Assembly: GCA_014843695.1 (NCBI GenBank)
Contig: CM026400.1
Coordinates: 45,881,846 to 45,945,845, forward strand
DNA length: 64,000 bases
Source: Archivesica marissinica
Taxonomy: Eukaryota; Mollusca; Bivalvia; Venerida; Vesicomyidae
Direction of reading: 5' to 3'
The notes under the pieces were generated by a model. The model was not told where the DNA came from, searched no databases, and saw only the letters and a list, made by a program, of their open reading frames with translations. The position numbers were made by a program, and so were the translations under genes. This document shows positions 32,580 through 46,500 of the stretch, one piece after another. Position 1 is the stretch's first letter, and each line of letters starts with the position of its first letter.

Positions 32580-35500
32580 ACGACAACGATGAACGTAAAC
32601 ATGCTAAACATAACATCACAGATGAACGTAACATGCTACACATAACCACACAGATGAACGTAATATGCTACACATAACCACACAGATGAACGTAACATGC
32701 TACACATAACCACACATATGAACGTAATATGCTACACATAACAACAAAGATGAACGTAATATGTTACACATAACCACAAAGATGAACGTAACATGCTACA
32801 CATAACCACAAAGATGAACGTAGCATACATAACCACATAGATGAACGTAACATGCTACACATAACCACACAGATGAACGTAACATACATAACCACATAGA
32901 TGAACGTAACATGCTACACATAACCACACAGATGAACGTAACATGCTACACATAACCACAAAGATGAACGTAACATACATAACCACATAGATGAACGTAA
33001 CATGCTACACATAACCACAAAGATGAACGTAACATACATAACCACATAGATGAACGTAACATGCTACACATAACCACAATGATGAACGTAACATGCTACA
33101 CATAACCACAATGATGAACGTAACATGCTACACATAACCACAAAGATGAACGTAACATGCTACACATAACCACAATGATGAACGTAACATGCTACACATA
33201 ACCACAAAGATGAACGTAACATACATAACCACAAAGATGAACGTAATATGCTACGCATAGCCACGCAGATGAACATAACATACATAACCACAGAGATGAA
33301 CGTAATATGCTACACATAACCACACAGATGAACGTCACATACATAACCACAGAGATGAACGTCACATACATAACCACAGAGATGAACGTCACATACATAA
33401 CCACAGAGATGAACGTAACATACATAACCACATAGATGAACGTAATATGCTACACATAACCACAAAGATGAACGTCACATACATAACCACAGAGATGAAC
33501 GTCACATACATAACCACAGAGATGAACGTAATATGCTACACATAACCACAAAGATGAACGTCACATACATAACCACAGAGATGAACGTCACATACATAAC
33601 CACAGAGATGAACGTAACATACATAACCACAAAGATGAACGTAACATACATAACCACAAAGATGAACGTAATATGCTACACATAACCACAAAGATGAACG
33701 TCACATACATAACCACAGAGATGAACGTAACATGCTACATATAATCACAATGACGAACGTAACATGCTACACATAACCACAAAGATGAACGTAACATACA
33801 TAACCACAAAGATGAACGTAATATGCTACGCATAGCCACGCAGATGAACATAACATACATAACCACAGAGATGAACGTAATATGCTACACATAACCACAA
33901 AGATGAACGTCACATACATAACCACAGAGATGAACGTCACATACATAACCACAGAGATGAACGTAACATACATAACCACAAAGATGAACGTAACATACAT
34001 AACCACAAAGATGAACGTAATATGCTACACATAACCACAAAGATCAACGTCACATACATAACCACAGAGATGAACGTAACATGCTACATATAACCACACA
34101 GATGAACGTAACATGTTACACATAACCACAAAGATGAACGTAACATGCTACACATAACCATAAACATGAACGTAACATGCTACACATAACCACAAAGATG
34201 AACGTAACATGCTACACATAACCACAAAGATGCACGTAACATGCTACACATAACCATAAAGATGAACGTAACATGCTACACATAACCACCACACAGATGA
34301 ACGTAACATGCTACACATAACCACCAAAATGAACGTAACATGCTAAACATAACATCACAGATGAACGTAATATGCTACACATAACCACAAAGATGAACGT
34401 ACTATGCTACACATAACCACAAAGATGAACGTACTATGCTACGCATAACCACAGAGATGAACGTACTATGCTACACATAACCACAAAGATGAACGTACTA
34501 TGCTACACATAACCACACAGATGAACGTAACATGCTACACATAACCACACAGATGAACGTAATATGCTACATATAACCACACATATGAACGTAATATGCT
34601 ACACATAACCACGAAGATGAACGTAATATGTTACACATAACCACAACGATGAACGTAATATGCTACACATAACCACGAAGATGAACGTAACATGTTACAC
34701 ATAACCACACATATGAACGTAACATGCTACACATAACCACAAAGATGAACGTAATATGCTACACATAACCACACTGATGAACGTAATATGCTACACATAA
34801 CCACGAAGATGAACGTCACATACATAACCACAGAGATGAACGTCACATACATAACCACAGAGATGAACGTAACATACATAACCACAAAGATGAACGTAAC
34901 ATACATAACCACAAAGATGAACGTAATATGCTACACATAACCACAAAGATGAACGTCACATACATAACCACAGAGATGAACGTAACATGCTACATATAAC
35001 CACAATGATGAACGTAACATGCTACACATAACCACAAAGATGAACGTAACATACATAACCACAAAGATGAACGTAATATGCTACGCATAGCCACGCAGAT
35101 GAACATAACATACATAACCACAGAGATGAACGTAATATGCTACACATAACCACAAAGATGAACGTCACATACATAACCACAGAGATGAACGTCACATACA
35201 TAACCACAGAGATGAACGTAACATACATAACCACAAAGATGAACGTAACATACATAACCACAAAGATGAACGTAATATGCTACACATAACCACAAAGATG
35301 AACGTCACATACATAACCACAGAGATGAAAGTAACATGCTACATATAACCACACAGATGAACGTAACATGTTACACATAACCACAAAGATGAACGTAACA
35401 TGCTACACATAACCATAAAGATGAACGTAACATGCTACACATAACCACAAAGATGAACGTAACATGCTACACATAACCACAAAGATGCACTTAACATGCT

Positions 35501-38500
35501 ACACATAACCATAAAGATGAACGTAACATGCTACACATAACCACCACAAAGATGAACGTAACATGCTACACATAACCACAAAGATGAACGTAACATGCTA
35601 AACATAACATCACAGATGAACGTAATATGCTACACATAACCACAAAGATGAACGTACTATGCTACACATAACCACAAAGATGAACGTACTATGCTACGCA
35701 TAACCACAGAGATGAACGTACTATGCTACACATAACCACAAAGATGAACGTACTATGCTACACATAACCACACAGATGAACGTAACATGCTACACATAAC
35801 CACACAGATGAACGTAATATGCTACACATAACCACACATATGAACGTAATATGCTACACATAACCACGAAGATGAACGTAATATGTTACACATAACCACA
35901 ACGATGAACGTAATATGCTACACATAACCACGAAGATGAACGTAATATGTTACACATAACCATACATATGAACGTAACATGCTACACATAACCACACTGA
36001 TGAACGTAATATGCTACACATAACCACGAAGATGAACGTAATATGTTACACATAACCACAACGATGAACGTAATATGCTACACATAACCACGAAGATGAA
36101 CGTAACATGTTACACATAACCACACATATGAACGTAACATGCTACACATAACCACAAAGATGAACGTAATATGCTACACATAACCACAAAGATGAACGTA
36201 ATATGCTACACATAGCCACACTGATGAACGTAACATGTTACACATAACCACACATATGAACGTAACATGCTACACATAACCGCAAAGATGAACGTAATAT
36301 GCTACACATAACCACACAGATGAACGTAACATGTTACACATAACAACAAAGATGAACGTAATATGCTACACATAGCCACACTGATGAACGTAACATGTTA
36401 CACATAACCACACTGATGAACGTAATATGCTACACATAACCACAAAGATGAACGTAGCATACTATGTACACATAACCACAAAGATGAACGTAATATGCTA
36501 CACATAACCACAAAGATGAACGTAATACGGTACACATAACCACAAAGATGAACGTAGCATGCTATGTACACATAACCACACAGATGAACGTACTATGTTA
36601 CACATAACCACACAGATGAACGTAATATGCTACACATAACCACAAATATGAACGTAATATGCTACACATAACCACAAAGATGAACGTAATATGCTACACA
36701 TAACCACAAGGATGAACGTAATATACTACACATAACCACAAAGATGAACGTAATATGCTACACATAACCACAAAGATTAACGTACTATGCTACACATAAC
36801 CACCAAGATGAACGTAACATGTTACACATAACCACAAAGATGAACGTAATATGTTACACATAACCACAACGATGAACGTAACATACATAACCACAAAGAT
36901 GAACGTAATATGCTACACATAACCACAAAGATGAACGTCACATACATAACCACAGAGATGAACGTAACATGCTACATATAACCACACAGATGAACGTAAC
37001 ATGTTACACATAACCACAAAGATGAACGTAACATGCTACACATAACCATAAAGATGAACGTAACATGCTACACATAACCACAAAGATGAACGTAACATGC
37101 TACACATAACCACAAAGATGCACGTAACATGCTACACATAACCATAAAGATGAACGTAACATGCTACACATAACCACCACAAAGATGAACGTAACATGCT
37201 ACACATAACCACAAAGATGAACGTAACATGCTAAACATAACATCACAGATGAACGTAATATGCTACACATAACCACAAAGATGAACGTACTATGCTACAC
37301 ATAACCACAAAGATGAACGTACTATGCTACGCATAACCACAGAGATGAACGTACTATGCTACACATAACCACAAAGATGAACGTACTATGCTACACATAA
37401 CCACACAGATGAACGTAACATGCTACACATAACCACACAGATGAACGTAATATGCTACACATAACCACACATATGAACGTAATATGCTACACATAACCAC
37501 GAAGATGAACGTAATATGTTACACATAACCACAACGATGAACGTAATATGCTACACATAACCACGAAGATGAACGTAACATGTTACACATAACCATACAT
37601 ATGAACGTAACATGCTACACATAACCACAAAGATGAACGTAATATGCTACACATAACCACACTGATGAACGTAATATGCTACACATAACCACGAAGATGA
37701 ACGTAATATGTTACACATAACCACAACGATGAACGTAATATGCTACACATAACCACGAAGATGAACGTAACATGTTACACATAACCACACATATGAACGT
37801 AACATGCTACACATAACCACAAAGATGAACGTAATATGCTACACATAACCACAAAGATGAACGTAATATGCTACACATAGCCACACTGATGAACGTAACA
37901 TGTTACACATAACCACACATATGAACGTAACATGCTACACATAACCGCAAAGATGAACGTAATATGCTACACATAACCACACAGATGAACGTAACATGTT
38001 ACACATAACAACAAAGATGAACGTAATATGCTACACATAGCCACACTGATGAACGTAACATGTTACACATAACCACACTGATGAACGTAATATGCTACAC
38101 ATAACCACAAAGATGAACGTAGCATACTATGTACACATAACCACAAAGATGAACGTAATATGCAACACATAACCACAAAGATGAACGTAATACGGTACAC
38201 ATAACCACAAAGATGAACGTAGCATGCTATGTACACATAACCACACAGATGAACGTACTATGTTACACATAACCACACAGATGAACGTAATATGCTACAC
38301 ATAACCACAAATATGAACGTAATATGCTACACATAACCACAAAGATGAACGTAATATGCTACACATAACCACAAGGATGAACGTAATATACTACACATAA
38401 CCACAAAGATGAACGTAATATGCTACACATAACCACAAAGATTAACGTACTATGCTACACATAACCACCAAGATGAACGTAACATGTTACACATAACCAC

Positions 38501-39395
38501 AAAGATGAACGTAATATGTTACACATAACCACAACGATGAACGTAATATGCTAAACATAACCACCAAGATGAACGTAACATGTTACACATAACCACAAAG
38601 ATGAACGTAACATGTTACACATAACCACACAGATGAACGCAATATGCTACACATAACCACAAAGATGAACGTAGCATGCTATGTACACATAACCACAAAG
38701 ATGAACGTACTATGTTACACATAACCACACAGATGAACGTAATATGCTACACATAACCACAAAGATGAACGTAACATGATATGTACACATAACCACAAAG
38801 ATGAACGTAGCATACTATGTACACATAACCACAAAGATGAACGTAATATGCTACACATAACCACAAAGATGAACGTAATATGGTACACATAACCACAAAG
38901 ATGAACGTAGCATGCTATGTACACATAACCACACAGATGAACGTACTATGTTACACATAACCACACATATGAACGTAATATGCTACACATAACCACACAG
39001 ATGAACGTAATATGCTACACATAACCACAAGGATGAACGTAATATACTACACATAACCACAAAGATGAACGTAACATGATATGTACACATAACCACAAAG
39101 ATGAACGTACCATACTATGTACACATAACCACAAAGATGAACGTAATATGCTACACATAGCCACAAAGATGAACGTAGCATGATATGTACACATAACCAC
39201 ACAGATGAACGTACTATGTTACACATAACCACACAGATGAACGTAATATGCTACACATAACCACAAAGATGAACGTAATATGCTACACATAACCACACAG
39301 ATGAACGTAATATGTTACACATAACCACAAGGATGAACGTAATATGTTACACATAACCACAAGGATGAACGTAATATGCTACACATAACCACACA
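32580..39395. repeat. 32/27-bp minisatellite, about 6.8 kb, with kb-scale internal duplications
   Basis: Unit gatgaacgtaatatgctaca plus cataaccacaaa (32 bp), and a 27-bp form lacking tgcta (aacgtaacatacataacc). Rare markers show large duplications: tgctaaacataacatcacag at 34341, 35596 and 37229; aatacggtacacataacc at 36524 and 38189. No stops in some minus frames, so open frames are by-products. Confidence 0.97.
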
Positions 39396-39414
39396 TGTTG
39401 GATCTTAACGCATG

Positions 39415-39730
39415 CTACTGTCGTCTAGAGATAATTCAACTAAGATTAGTCTACAAATAACTATGCATAGGCACAGATGTGACATATAACGGTAAATCTG
39501 TACCATAAATCGTGCTATTCAAAATACACGCGTTGTATTCCGCATGGATGTCGACACTATTTACATTATTTTGTTATGTCAACAAACCGCGTATACGACG
39601 TTTGTTTATTAGTTGAAATACTCAGTTGTTGAGGCAAATATTGGGGGGGGGGGGGGATATACCATATACATGTATTAGGAAATTACAAATTCTGTAGAAA
39701 TTTGCATTTTCACTGTTAGTGTCGCTTTAA
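39415..39730 (+). mobile_element. DNA element H copy 4, right part only
   Basis: From gtctagagataattcaac to cactgttagtgtcgctttaa. The left part is replaced by the 32-bp array. Contains a run of about 15 G where copy 1 has TTTGG. Confidence 0.85.
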
Positions 39731-39847
39731 TGTCGCTACTGGTTGTCCATTTCAGCGACGGTCAGTTTACCTATCAACACCTTTCCTGGGCAGGCGCCAG
39801 CGGTTAACCAGTACTTGGTGCACCAACCTCCGTAAGATACTGCCAAA
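39731..39847 (-). mobile_element. Chimeric SINE: D body with A-type 3' hairpin tail (copy 1)
   Basis: In sense: the D block ggaggttggtgcaccaagta through ggtgttgataggtaaactg, then ccgtcgctgaaatgg-acaaccagtagcgac, the A hairpin tail, instead of the usual D tail. 5'-truncated. Confidence 0.85.
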
Positions 39848-39895
39848 TTACCATCAGTTGAAAGGTGCACAATCTTGCACCATATGACCTTTGTG

Positions 39896-40183
39896 TGTTT
39901 TTATGTTTATTTATCGTCGCTACCGGTTGCCCATATGAGCGACGCCTCCTGAATAGATTAGTTATTTTAGATTTAGGAGGATAATGCAATGATACAGACA
40001 GATACCCATTCCAGAGTCTCCTCTGGTTCTTTTACGTGCACGGTGTAAACCACCGACACGAGACCTCGGTTTAACGTCCCATCTGAATGACTGTTAATTG
40101 TATTAGGGTCAGACGGAGGATCGAACCTGCGATCCCTGGATTACCAGTCCAGCGTGTTACCACTGGACTACATATCCGTCTGT
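39896..40183 (-). mobile_element. SINE A, full-length, with 11-bp TSD
   Basis: TGACCTTTGTG at 39885-39895 and 40184-40194. All parts present. Confidence 0.94.
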
Positions 40184-40194
40184 TGACCTTTGTG

Positions 40195-40408
40195 GAAGTC
40201 GTGATATCGCAGTTATAGCGCGTTCGCTTCATGTGCGAAATGCTCGGAGTTAGCTCCCCACTGGTGTCGTTACGATCGTGCCCGTAGGCAAGGCATTTAA
40301 ATTCCACATTGCCTCTGCTCTCTCCCCCGTGGCGATGGATTGCACTAGGAATGATGTTTCGATACTAATTAATATAAGTTGTAAGAACTTGTTTCGAAAT
40401 CGAGCAGA
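40195..40408 (+). mobile_element. SINE B
   Basis: gaagtcgtgatatcgcagtt, ggcaaggcatttaaattcca, aattaatataagttgtaaga; degraded B box; tail lost after cgaaatcgagcag. Confidence 0.88.
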
Positions 40409-40580
40409 ATCTCAGGGACGGACGGGCACCCGTATAGAACCACCGACCTACCGCAAGCCAGCTGACTATCTTCCCCAGTGGATAGAATTCGACATCCACA
40501 GTGAGATTCGAACCGTAAGCGATGAGGGGCAAGTGCTTTGAAGTTAACGATCGTAACCACTCTGCCCACGCAGTCAAATG
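40409..40580 (-). mobile_element. SINE-like element, family L (copy 2)
   Basis: In sense: head gcgtgggcagagtggttacg with B box ggttcgaatc, body matching 10863-11020. The clearer of two copies. Confidence 0.65.
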
Positions 40581-40619
40581 GACTTGGCCACAAATGTCAC
40601 TGAGTTCAGTTCAATTCAA

Positions 40620-40762
40620 TGATGTATCCGGCGTGGATCAATGGATACAGTGTTTGCCTCGTAATCGAATGGTTGAGAGTTCGAGCCGTGTCAGAACTAC
40701 GGTTGTGGAGTTCGTCGGCAAGACACTTTAATTGCCACTTCTTTATCAATCACGGTGATAAG
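40620..40762 (+). mobile_element. Candidate tRNA-derived SINE, family M
   Basis: ggatcaatggatacagtgtt, cctcgtaatcgaatggttga and gagttcgagcc look like a tRNA-derived head; only one copy is in the window. Confidence 0.45.
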
Positions 40763-40764
40763 AC

Positions 40765-41050
40765 CGCCTCTGTGGTCGAGTGGTTAGCGTCGCTGACTTG
40801 TATATACATGTACCACTGTAATATGTTATCATTGATGGTCACGGGTTCGAGCCCAGCACATCCGTGTCTCTTTATATGAACAAGTTGGCAGTTTCTTACG
40901 GAGGGTGGTGCATCAAGTGCAGGCTAATCCAGCCTGCCTAGGAAAGGTAGTGTTAGGTAAACTGTCCGTCGCTCAAATGGGCAACCGGTAGCGACGTAGG
41001 TAAACTGTGCGTCGCTCAAATGGGCAACCGGTAGCGACGTTAATTAAACG
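40765..41050 (+). mobile_element. Chimeric SINE: D body with duplicated A-type hairpin tail (copy 2)
   Basis: D head ctctgtggtcgagtggttag, B box gggttcgagccc, D body, then gtaaactgtccgtcgctcaa and aatgggcaaccggtagcgac. The gtaaactg-hairpin segment occurs twice, about 42 bp apart, followed by ttaattaaacgtaa. Confidence 0.88.
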
Positions 41051-41478
41051 TAACCCTTTCCTCCATAGAGATTTAGGTTAATCTACTATTATATCTCCAT
41101 ACAAACGACAGCCATTTAGCTATCATGCAGTGGATCGCATATGGATATGGTAGTCGCCATATCTATCCCACCTCCATAGATATTACTGGGACTACATGAG
41201 ATTCAGGCCTTTATTATGAACATTGGTTTGGCTACTACATTGTCAATGTATGTCGTATTGGTAATGGCGTAAAGAGGTGCTACTATGAGGGAAAGGGTAG
41301 TTGTGAACAGTGGTTTGGCTACTACATTGTCAATGTATGTCGTATTGGTAATGGCGTAAAGAGGTGTTTTTATGGGGGAAGGGGTAGTTGTGAACATTAG
41401 TTTGGCTACTACATTGTCAATGTATGTCGTATTGGCAATGGCGTAAAGCGGTGCTTCTATTATGGGGAAAAGGGTTAA
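41051..41478 (+). mobile_element. MITE G copy 3, with tandem 3' termini
   Basis: CCCTTTCCTCCATAGAG at the left (its TTAA changed to GTAA), GGGGAAAAGGG-TTAA at the right. The 3' terminal segment recurs with an 87-bp period (tttggctactacattgtc at 41227, 41314, 41401). Confidence 0.9.
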
Positions 41479-41735
41479 ATAAAACCAAATCATGTTGATA
41501 AAATGCACCAGTAAGGATGTCTCCAAACCGATTAGAGTGGAAAGATATCGAGTCGCAATGAAAGCAATTTGTATTTACTTTATAAATGTATCCAATGAAT
41601 GATTGTTTACTGATATTAAACAGGAAGTATCGTATAGTTGTGGTTTAATTTGTACTTGTGTCGTACAGCATGTCCCTCCGAAGTTTGAAGCATTTATTTT
41701 AGGTATACATGTATTTGATTTTAGGGGTTACATTG

Positions 41736-41962
41736 GAAGTCGTGATAGCGCAGTACTAGCGTGTTCGCTTCAGGTTCGAAAGGACCAAAGTTCGCGTCCC
41801 GCTGGAGTCGTTACGATTGTGCCCGTAGGCATTTAAATTCCACATTATATTCTTCGCTCTCCAGTGTGGCGATGGATTTTATAAAGAACGAGGGTTCGAG
41901 AGTGATTAATATAAGTTGTAACTTGTTTGGCAATCGAGTTAAAATAAATTTGTGTAAACTAA
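41736..41962 (+). mobile_element. SINE B, full-length, with 11-bp TSD
   Basis: GGGTTACATTG at 41725-41735 and 41963-41973. Head gtcgtgatagcgcagtacta, loop ttcaggt, body with small deletions, tail aaaataaatttgtgtaaact. Confidence 0.94.
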
Positions 41963-42274
41963 GGGTTACATTGATATTAGATATGAAATACACCAGATTT
42001 CGAATCCACACCACTACGGCGATGTCACACGACAAATAATTACATATCTGACAAATCCATCTATTAATACGCCACTGAAACAACTTTAGTCGACTCCTGT
42101 GGGCAAGTCGAACCAATAAACCGTGTCCTACTTTACTGTACAAACTACACGTTTCTTAGACAAAATATGTTCGCACATTCCCCGCGTGCATTAACTTCAG
42201 CAGCATTATATAGTAATAAAGGATATTTTGGGTAAAATATAAATACTAATGTGTGTGTGTTTACAAAAATCGTC

Positions 42275-42461
42275 AATTCAGGAGCCTGTATGGCCGTTAT
42301 ATGAAATCCTTTTTTCACGATTGAAAGTTTGTATACCACAAAAACACTGTTTATTGATACAATGTTAGTATTCGATGTATTCATATGAAATTGTAGTAGC
42401 AATGCATTTATACGTGAAAACCCCCATTTTATTTGTTTTTTACGATGTATTGTCGCTTTAA
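42275..42461 (-). mobile_element. DNA element H copy 5, left part only
   Basis: Reverse-oriented left half (caggagcctgtatggccgtt to tacgatgtattgtcgcttta). A second terminus-like gtaatgctgctttaa follows at about 42477-42491. Confidence 0.83.
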
Positions 42462-42491
42462 AATGATTTTCAGATGTAATGCTGCTTTAAC

Positions 42492-42821
42492 AGCGGACAA
42501 TATACTTACAGGAAACAACAACTGGTATGTGTGCTATCCTAAAAGTACAGCAATATATAGCAGCGCCAGCATGATTCCAATAAGTCCAATTTACAAATAC
42601 TGAAATAAATAATGTTTAAACTAAATATGTTTTAAATAATGTATTTATTCAGATGTATGATATATTCGTTATTATTGTTGCATGTAAGCATACGATTTTA
42701 GAACATTACTGCAATTAGAAACCGGAAACATGTGTTATTCTATATACCGACACGTGTCAAATTGTTTCAGATAAGTATAGCCCACTGGGAGATTTACATG
42801 TGAACATCATTTTAAAGCGAC
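42492..42821. other. Unassigned AT-rich sequence
   Basis: No exon, RNA gene or repeat recognised. Confidence 0.45.
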
Positions 42822-43342
42822 AATACATCGTAAAAAGCAAATAAAATGTATTTGTTCACGTATAAATGCATTGCTACTACAATTTCATATGAATACATGT
42901 ATCGAATACTAACATTGCATCAATAAACATTGTTTTTGTGGTATACAAACTTTCAATCGTGAAAATATTATTTCATATAACGGCCATCCAGGCTCCTGAA
43001 TTGACGTTTGTTGTCATTGTCAATACTAAACACGCGATACTTTCGTTTAGAGATAATTTAATTAAGATTAGTCTACAAATAAATATGCATTGGCATACAT
43101 GTGAGATATCACGGTAAATATGTAACATAATTTGTGTTATTCAGGATAAACGCTTTGTATCGCATTAATGTCGACCCTATTTACATTATTTTGTTATGTC
43201 AACAAACTGCGTATACGAGGTTTGTTTATTTGTTGAAATACTCAATTTTTGAAGCAAATATTGGGGGGGGGGGGATTATATAATATAATAGCAAATTACA
43301 TCCTGCAGACATTTGCGTTTTCACCGATGTAGTGTCGCTTTA
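42822..43342 (+). mobile_element. DNA element H copy 2
   Basis: TTAA-AGCGACAATACATCG at the left, CGATGTAGTGTCGCTTTA at the right: inverted ends of about 17 bp, imperfect. A run of 13 G near 43263 in the same place as in copy 4. Confidence 0.88.
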
Positions 43343-43556
43343 GTATAACCCAACCATGCATCGAAGACAGAAAATGGAAGACGAAAATGCGATGACATGC
43401 TATATTTGTGTCTGATTGCCCCAAAACGTCGGTACGAAAATTATATTAGCTTAAACATATTTATTTTCTATCATGTACATGGTTTATTTACAACAATTGA
43501 ATTATGGAATTGGACAAAAAGCTATATAGCTTACTAGGTAACGCAGGTTACGAACA
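43343..43556. other. Short unique segment before the satellite
   Basis: Nothing recognised; the last non-satellite bases of the window. Confidence 0.45.
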
Positions 43557-46500
43557 CTGTATTGACAGCTTGAACACTGTATTGTCAGCTTGATCACTGT
43601 ATTGTCAGCTTGATCACCGTATTGACAGCTTGAACACTGTATTGTCAGCTTGATCACTGTATTGATAGCTTGATCACTGTATTGTCAGCTTGATCACTGT
43701 ATTGTCAACTTGATCACTGTATTGGTAGCTTGAACACTGTATTGACAGCTTGATCACTGTATTGACAGCTTGATCACTGTATTGACAGCTTGATCACTGT
43801 ATTGTCAGCTTGATCACTGTATTGACAGCTTGATCACTGTATTGTCAGCTTGATCACTGTATTGACAGCTTGATCACTGTATTGTCAGCTTGATCACTGT
43901 ATTGACAGCTTGATCACTGTACCGTCAGTTTGATCACTGTATTGATAGCTGTATTGATAGCTTGATCACTGTATTGACAGCTTAATCACTGTATTGTCAG
44001 CTTAATCACTGTATTGTCAGCTTGATCACTGTATTGACAGCTGTATTGACAGCTTGATCACTGTATTGACAGCTGTATTGACAGCTTGATCACTGTATTG
44101 ACAGCTGTATTGATAGCTTGATCACAGTATTGACAGCTTAATCACTGTATTGTCAGCTTGATCACTGTATTGTCAGCTTAATCACTGTATTGTCAGCTTG
44201 GTCACTGTATTGACAGCTGTATTGACAGCTTGATCACTGTATTGACAGCTGTATTGACAGCTTGATCACTGTATTGACAGCTGTATTGTCAGATTGAGCA
44301 CTGTATTGACAGCTGTATTGTCAGCTTGATCAATGTATTGACAGCTGTATTGACAGCTTGATCACTGTATTGACAGCTTGATCACTGTATTGTCAGCTTG
44401 ATCACTGTATTGTTAGCTTGATCACTGTATTGACAGCTGTATTGTCAGCTTGATCACTGTATTGACAGCTGTATTGACAGCTTGATCACTGTATTGTCAG
44501 CTTGATCATTGTATTGTCAGCTTGATCACTGTATTGTCAGCTTGATCACTGTATTGTCAGCTTGATCACTGTATTGACAGCTTGATCACTGTATTGACAG
44601 CTTGCTCACTGTATTGACAGCTGTAATGACAGCTTGATCACTGTATTGTCAGCTTGATCACTGTATTGTCAGCTTGAACACTGTATTGACAGTTTGATCA
44701 CTGTATTGACAGCTTGGTCACTGTATTGACAGCTTGAACACTGTATTGACAGCTTGAACACTGTATTGACAGCTTGATCACTGTATTGATAGCTTGAACA
44801 CTGTATTGACAGCTTGATCACTGTATTGACAGCCAGATCACTGTATTGGCAGCTTGATCACTGTATTGACAGCGTGAACATTGTATTGACAGTTTGATCA
44901 CTGTATTGACAGCTTGATCACTGTATTGACAGCTTGAACATTGTATTGACAGCTTGAACACTGTATTGATAGCTTGAACACTGTATTGTCAGCTTGATCA
45001 CTGTAAATTGTCAGCTTGATCACTGTATTGATAGCTTGAACACTGTATTGTCAGCTTGATCACTGTATTGTCAGCTTGAACACTGTATTGACAGTTTGAT
45101 CACTGTATTGACAGCTTGGTCACTGTATTGACAGCTTGAACACTGTATTGACAGCTTGAACACTGTATTGACAGCTTGATCACTGTATTGATAGCTTGAA
45201 CACTGTATTGCCAGCTTGATCACTGTATTGACAGCTTGCTCACTGTATTGGCAGCTTGATCACTGTATTGACAGCGTGATCACTGTATTGGCAGCTTGAT
45301 CACTGTATTGACAGCTTGATCATTGTATTGACAGCTGTATTGACAGCTTGATCACTGTATTGATAGATAGCTTGATCACTGTATTGACAGCTTGATCATT
45401 GTATTTACAGCTTGATCACTGTATTGACAGCTTGATCACTGTATTGATAGCTTGATCACTGTATTGATAGCTTGATCACTGTATTGACAGCTTGATCACT
45501 GTATTGTCAGCTTGATCACTGTATTGTCAGCTTGATCACTGTATTGGTAGCTTGATCACTGTATTGACAGCTTGATCACTGTATTGATAGCTTGATCACT
45601 GTATTGACAGCTTGATCACTGTATTGATAGCTTGATCACTGTATTGTCAGCTTGAACACTGTATTGATAGCTTGATCACTGTATTGACAGCTTTATCACT
45701 GTATTGACAGCTTGATCACTGTATTGACAGCTTGATTACTGTATTGACAGCTTGAACACCGTATTGACAGCTTGAACACTGTATTGTCAGCTTGATCACT
45801 GTATTGATAGCTTGATCACTGTATTGTCAGCTTGATCACTGTATTGTCAACTTGATCACTGTATTGGTAGCTTGAACACTGTATTGACAGCTTGATCACT
45901 GTATTGACAGCTTGATCACTGTATTGACAGCTTGATCACTGTATTGTCAGCTTGATCACTGTATTGACAGCTTGATCACTGTATTGTCAGCATGATCACT
46001 GTATTGATAGCTTGATCACTGTATTGTCAGCTTGATCACTGTATTGACAGCTTGATCACTGTATTGTCAGCTTGATCACTGTATTGACAGCTTGATCACT
46101 GTACTGTCAGTTTGATCACTGTATTGACAGCTGTATTGACAGCTTGATCACTGTATTGACAGCTGTATTGACAGCTTGATCACTGTATTGACAGCTGTAT
46201 TGATAGCTTGATCACTGTATTGACAGCTTAATCACTGTATTGTCAGCTTGATCACTGTATTGTCAGCTTAATCACTGTATTGTCAGCTTGGTCACTGTAT
46301 TGACAGCTGTATTGACAGCTTGATCACTGTATTGACAGCTGTATTGACAGCTTGATCACTGTATTGACAGCTTAATCACTGTATTGTCAGCTTGGTCACT
46401 GTATTGACAGCTGTATTGACAGCTTGATCACTGTATTGACAGCTGTATTGACAGCTTGATCACTGTATTGACAGCTGTATTGTCAGATTGAGCACTGTAT

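Noticed and set aside
41203..41526. 107-codon open frame
   Set aside because: It reads the 87-bp repeated 3' end of MITE G (29 codons per unit), not a protein.
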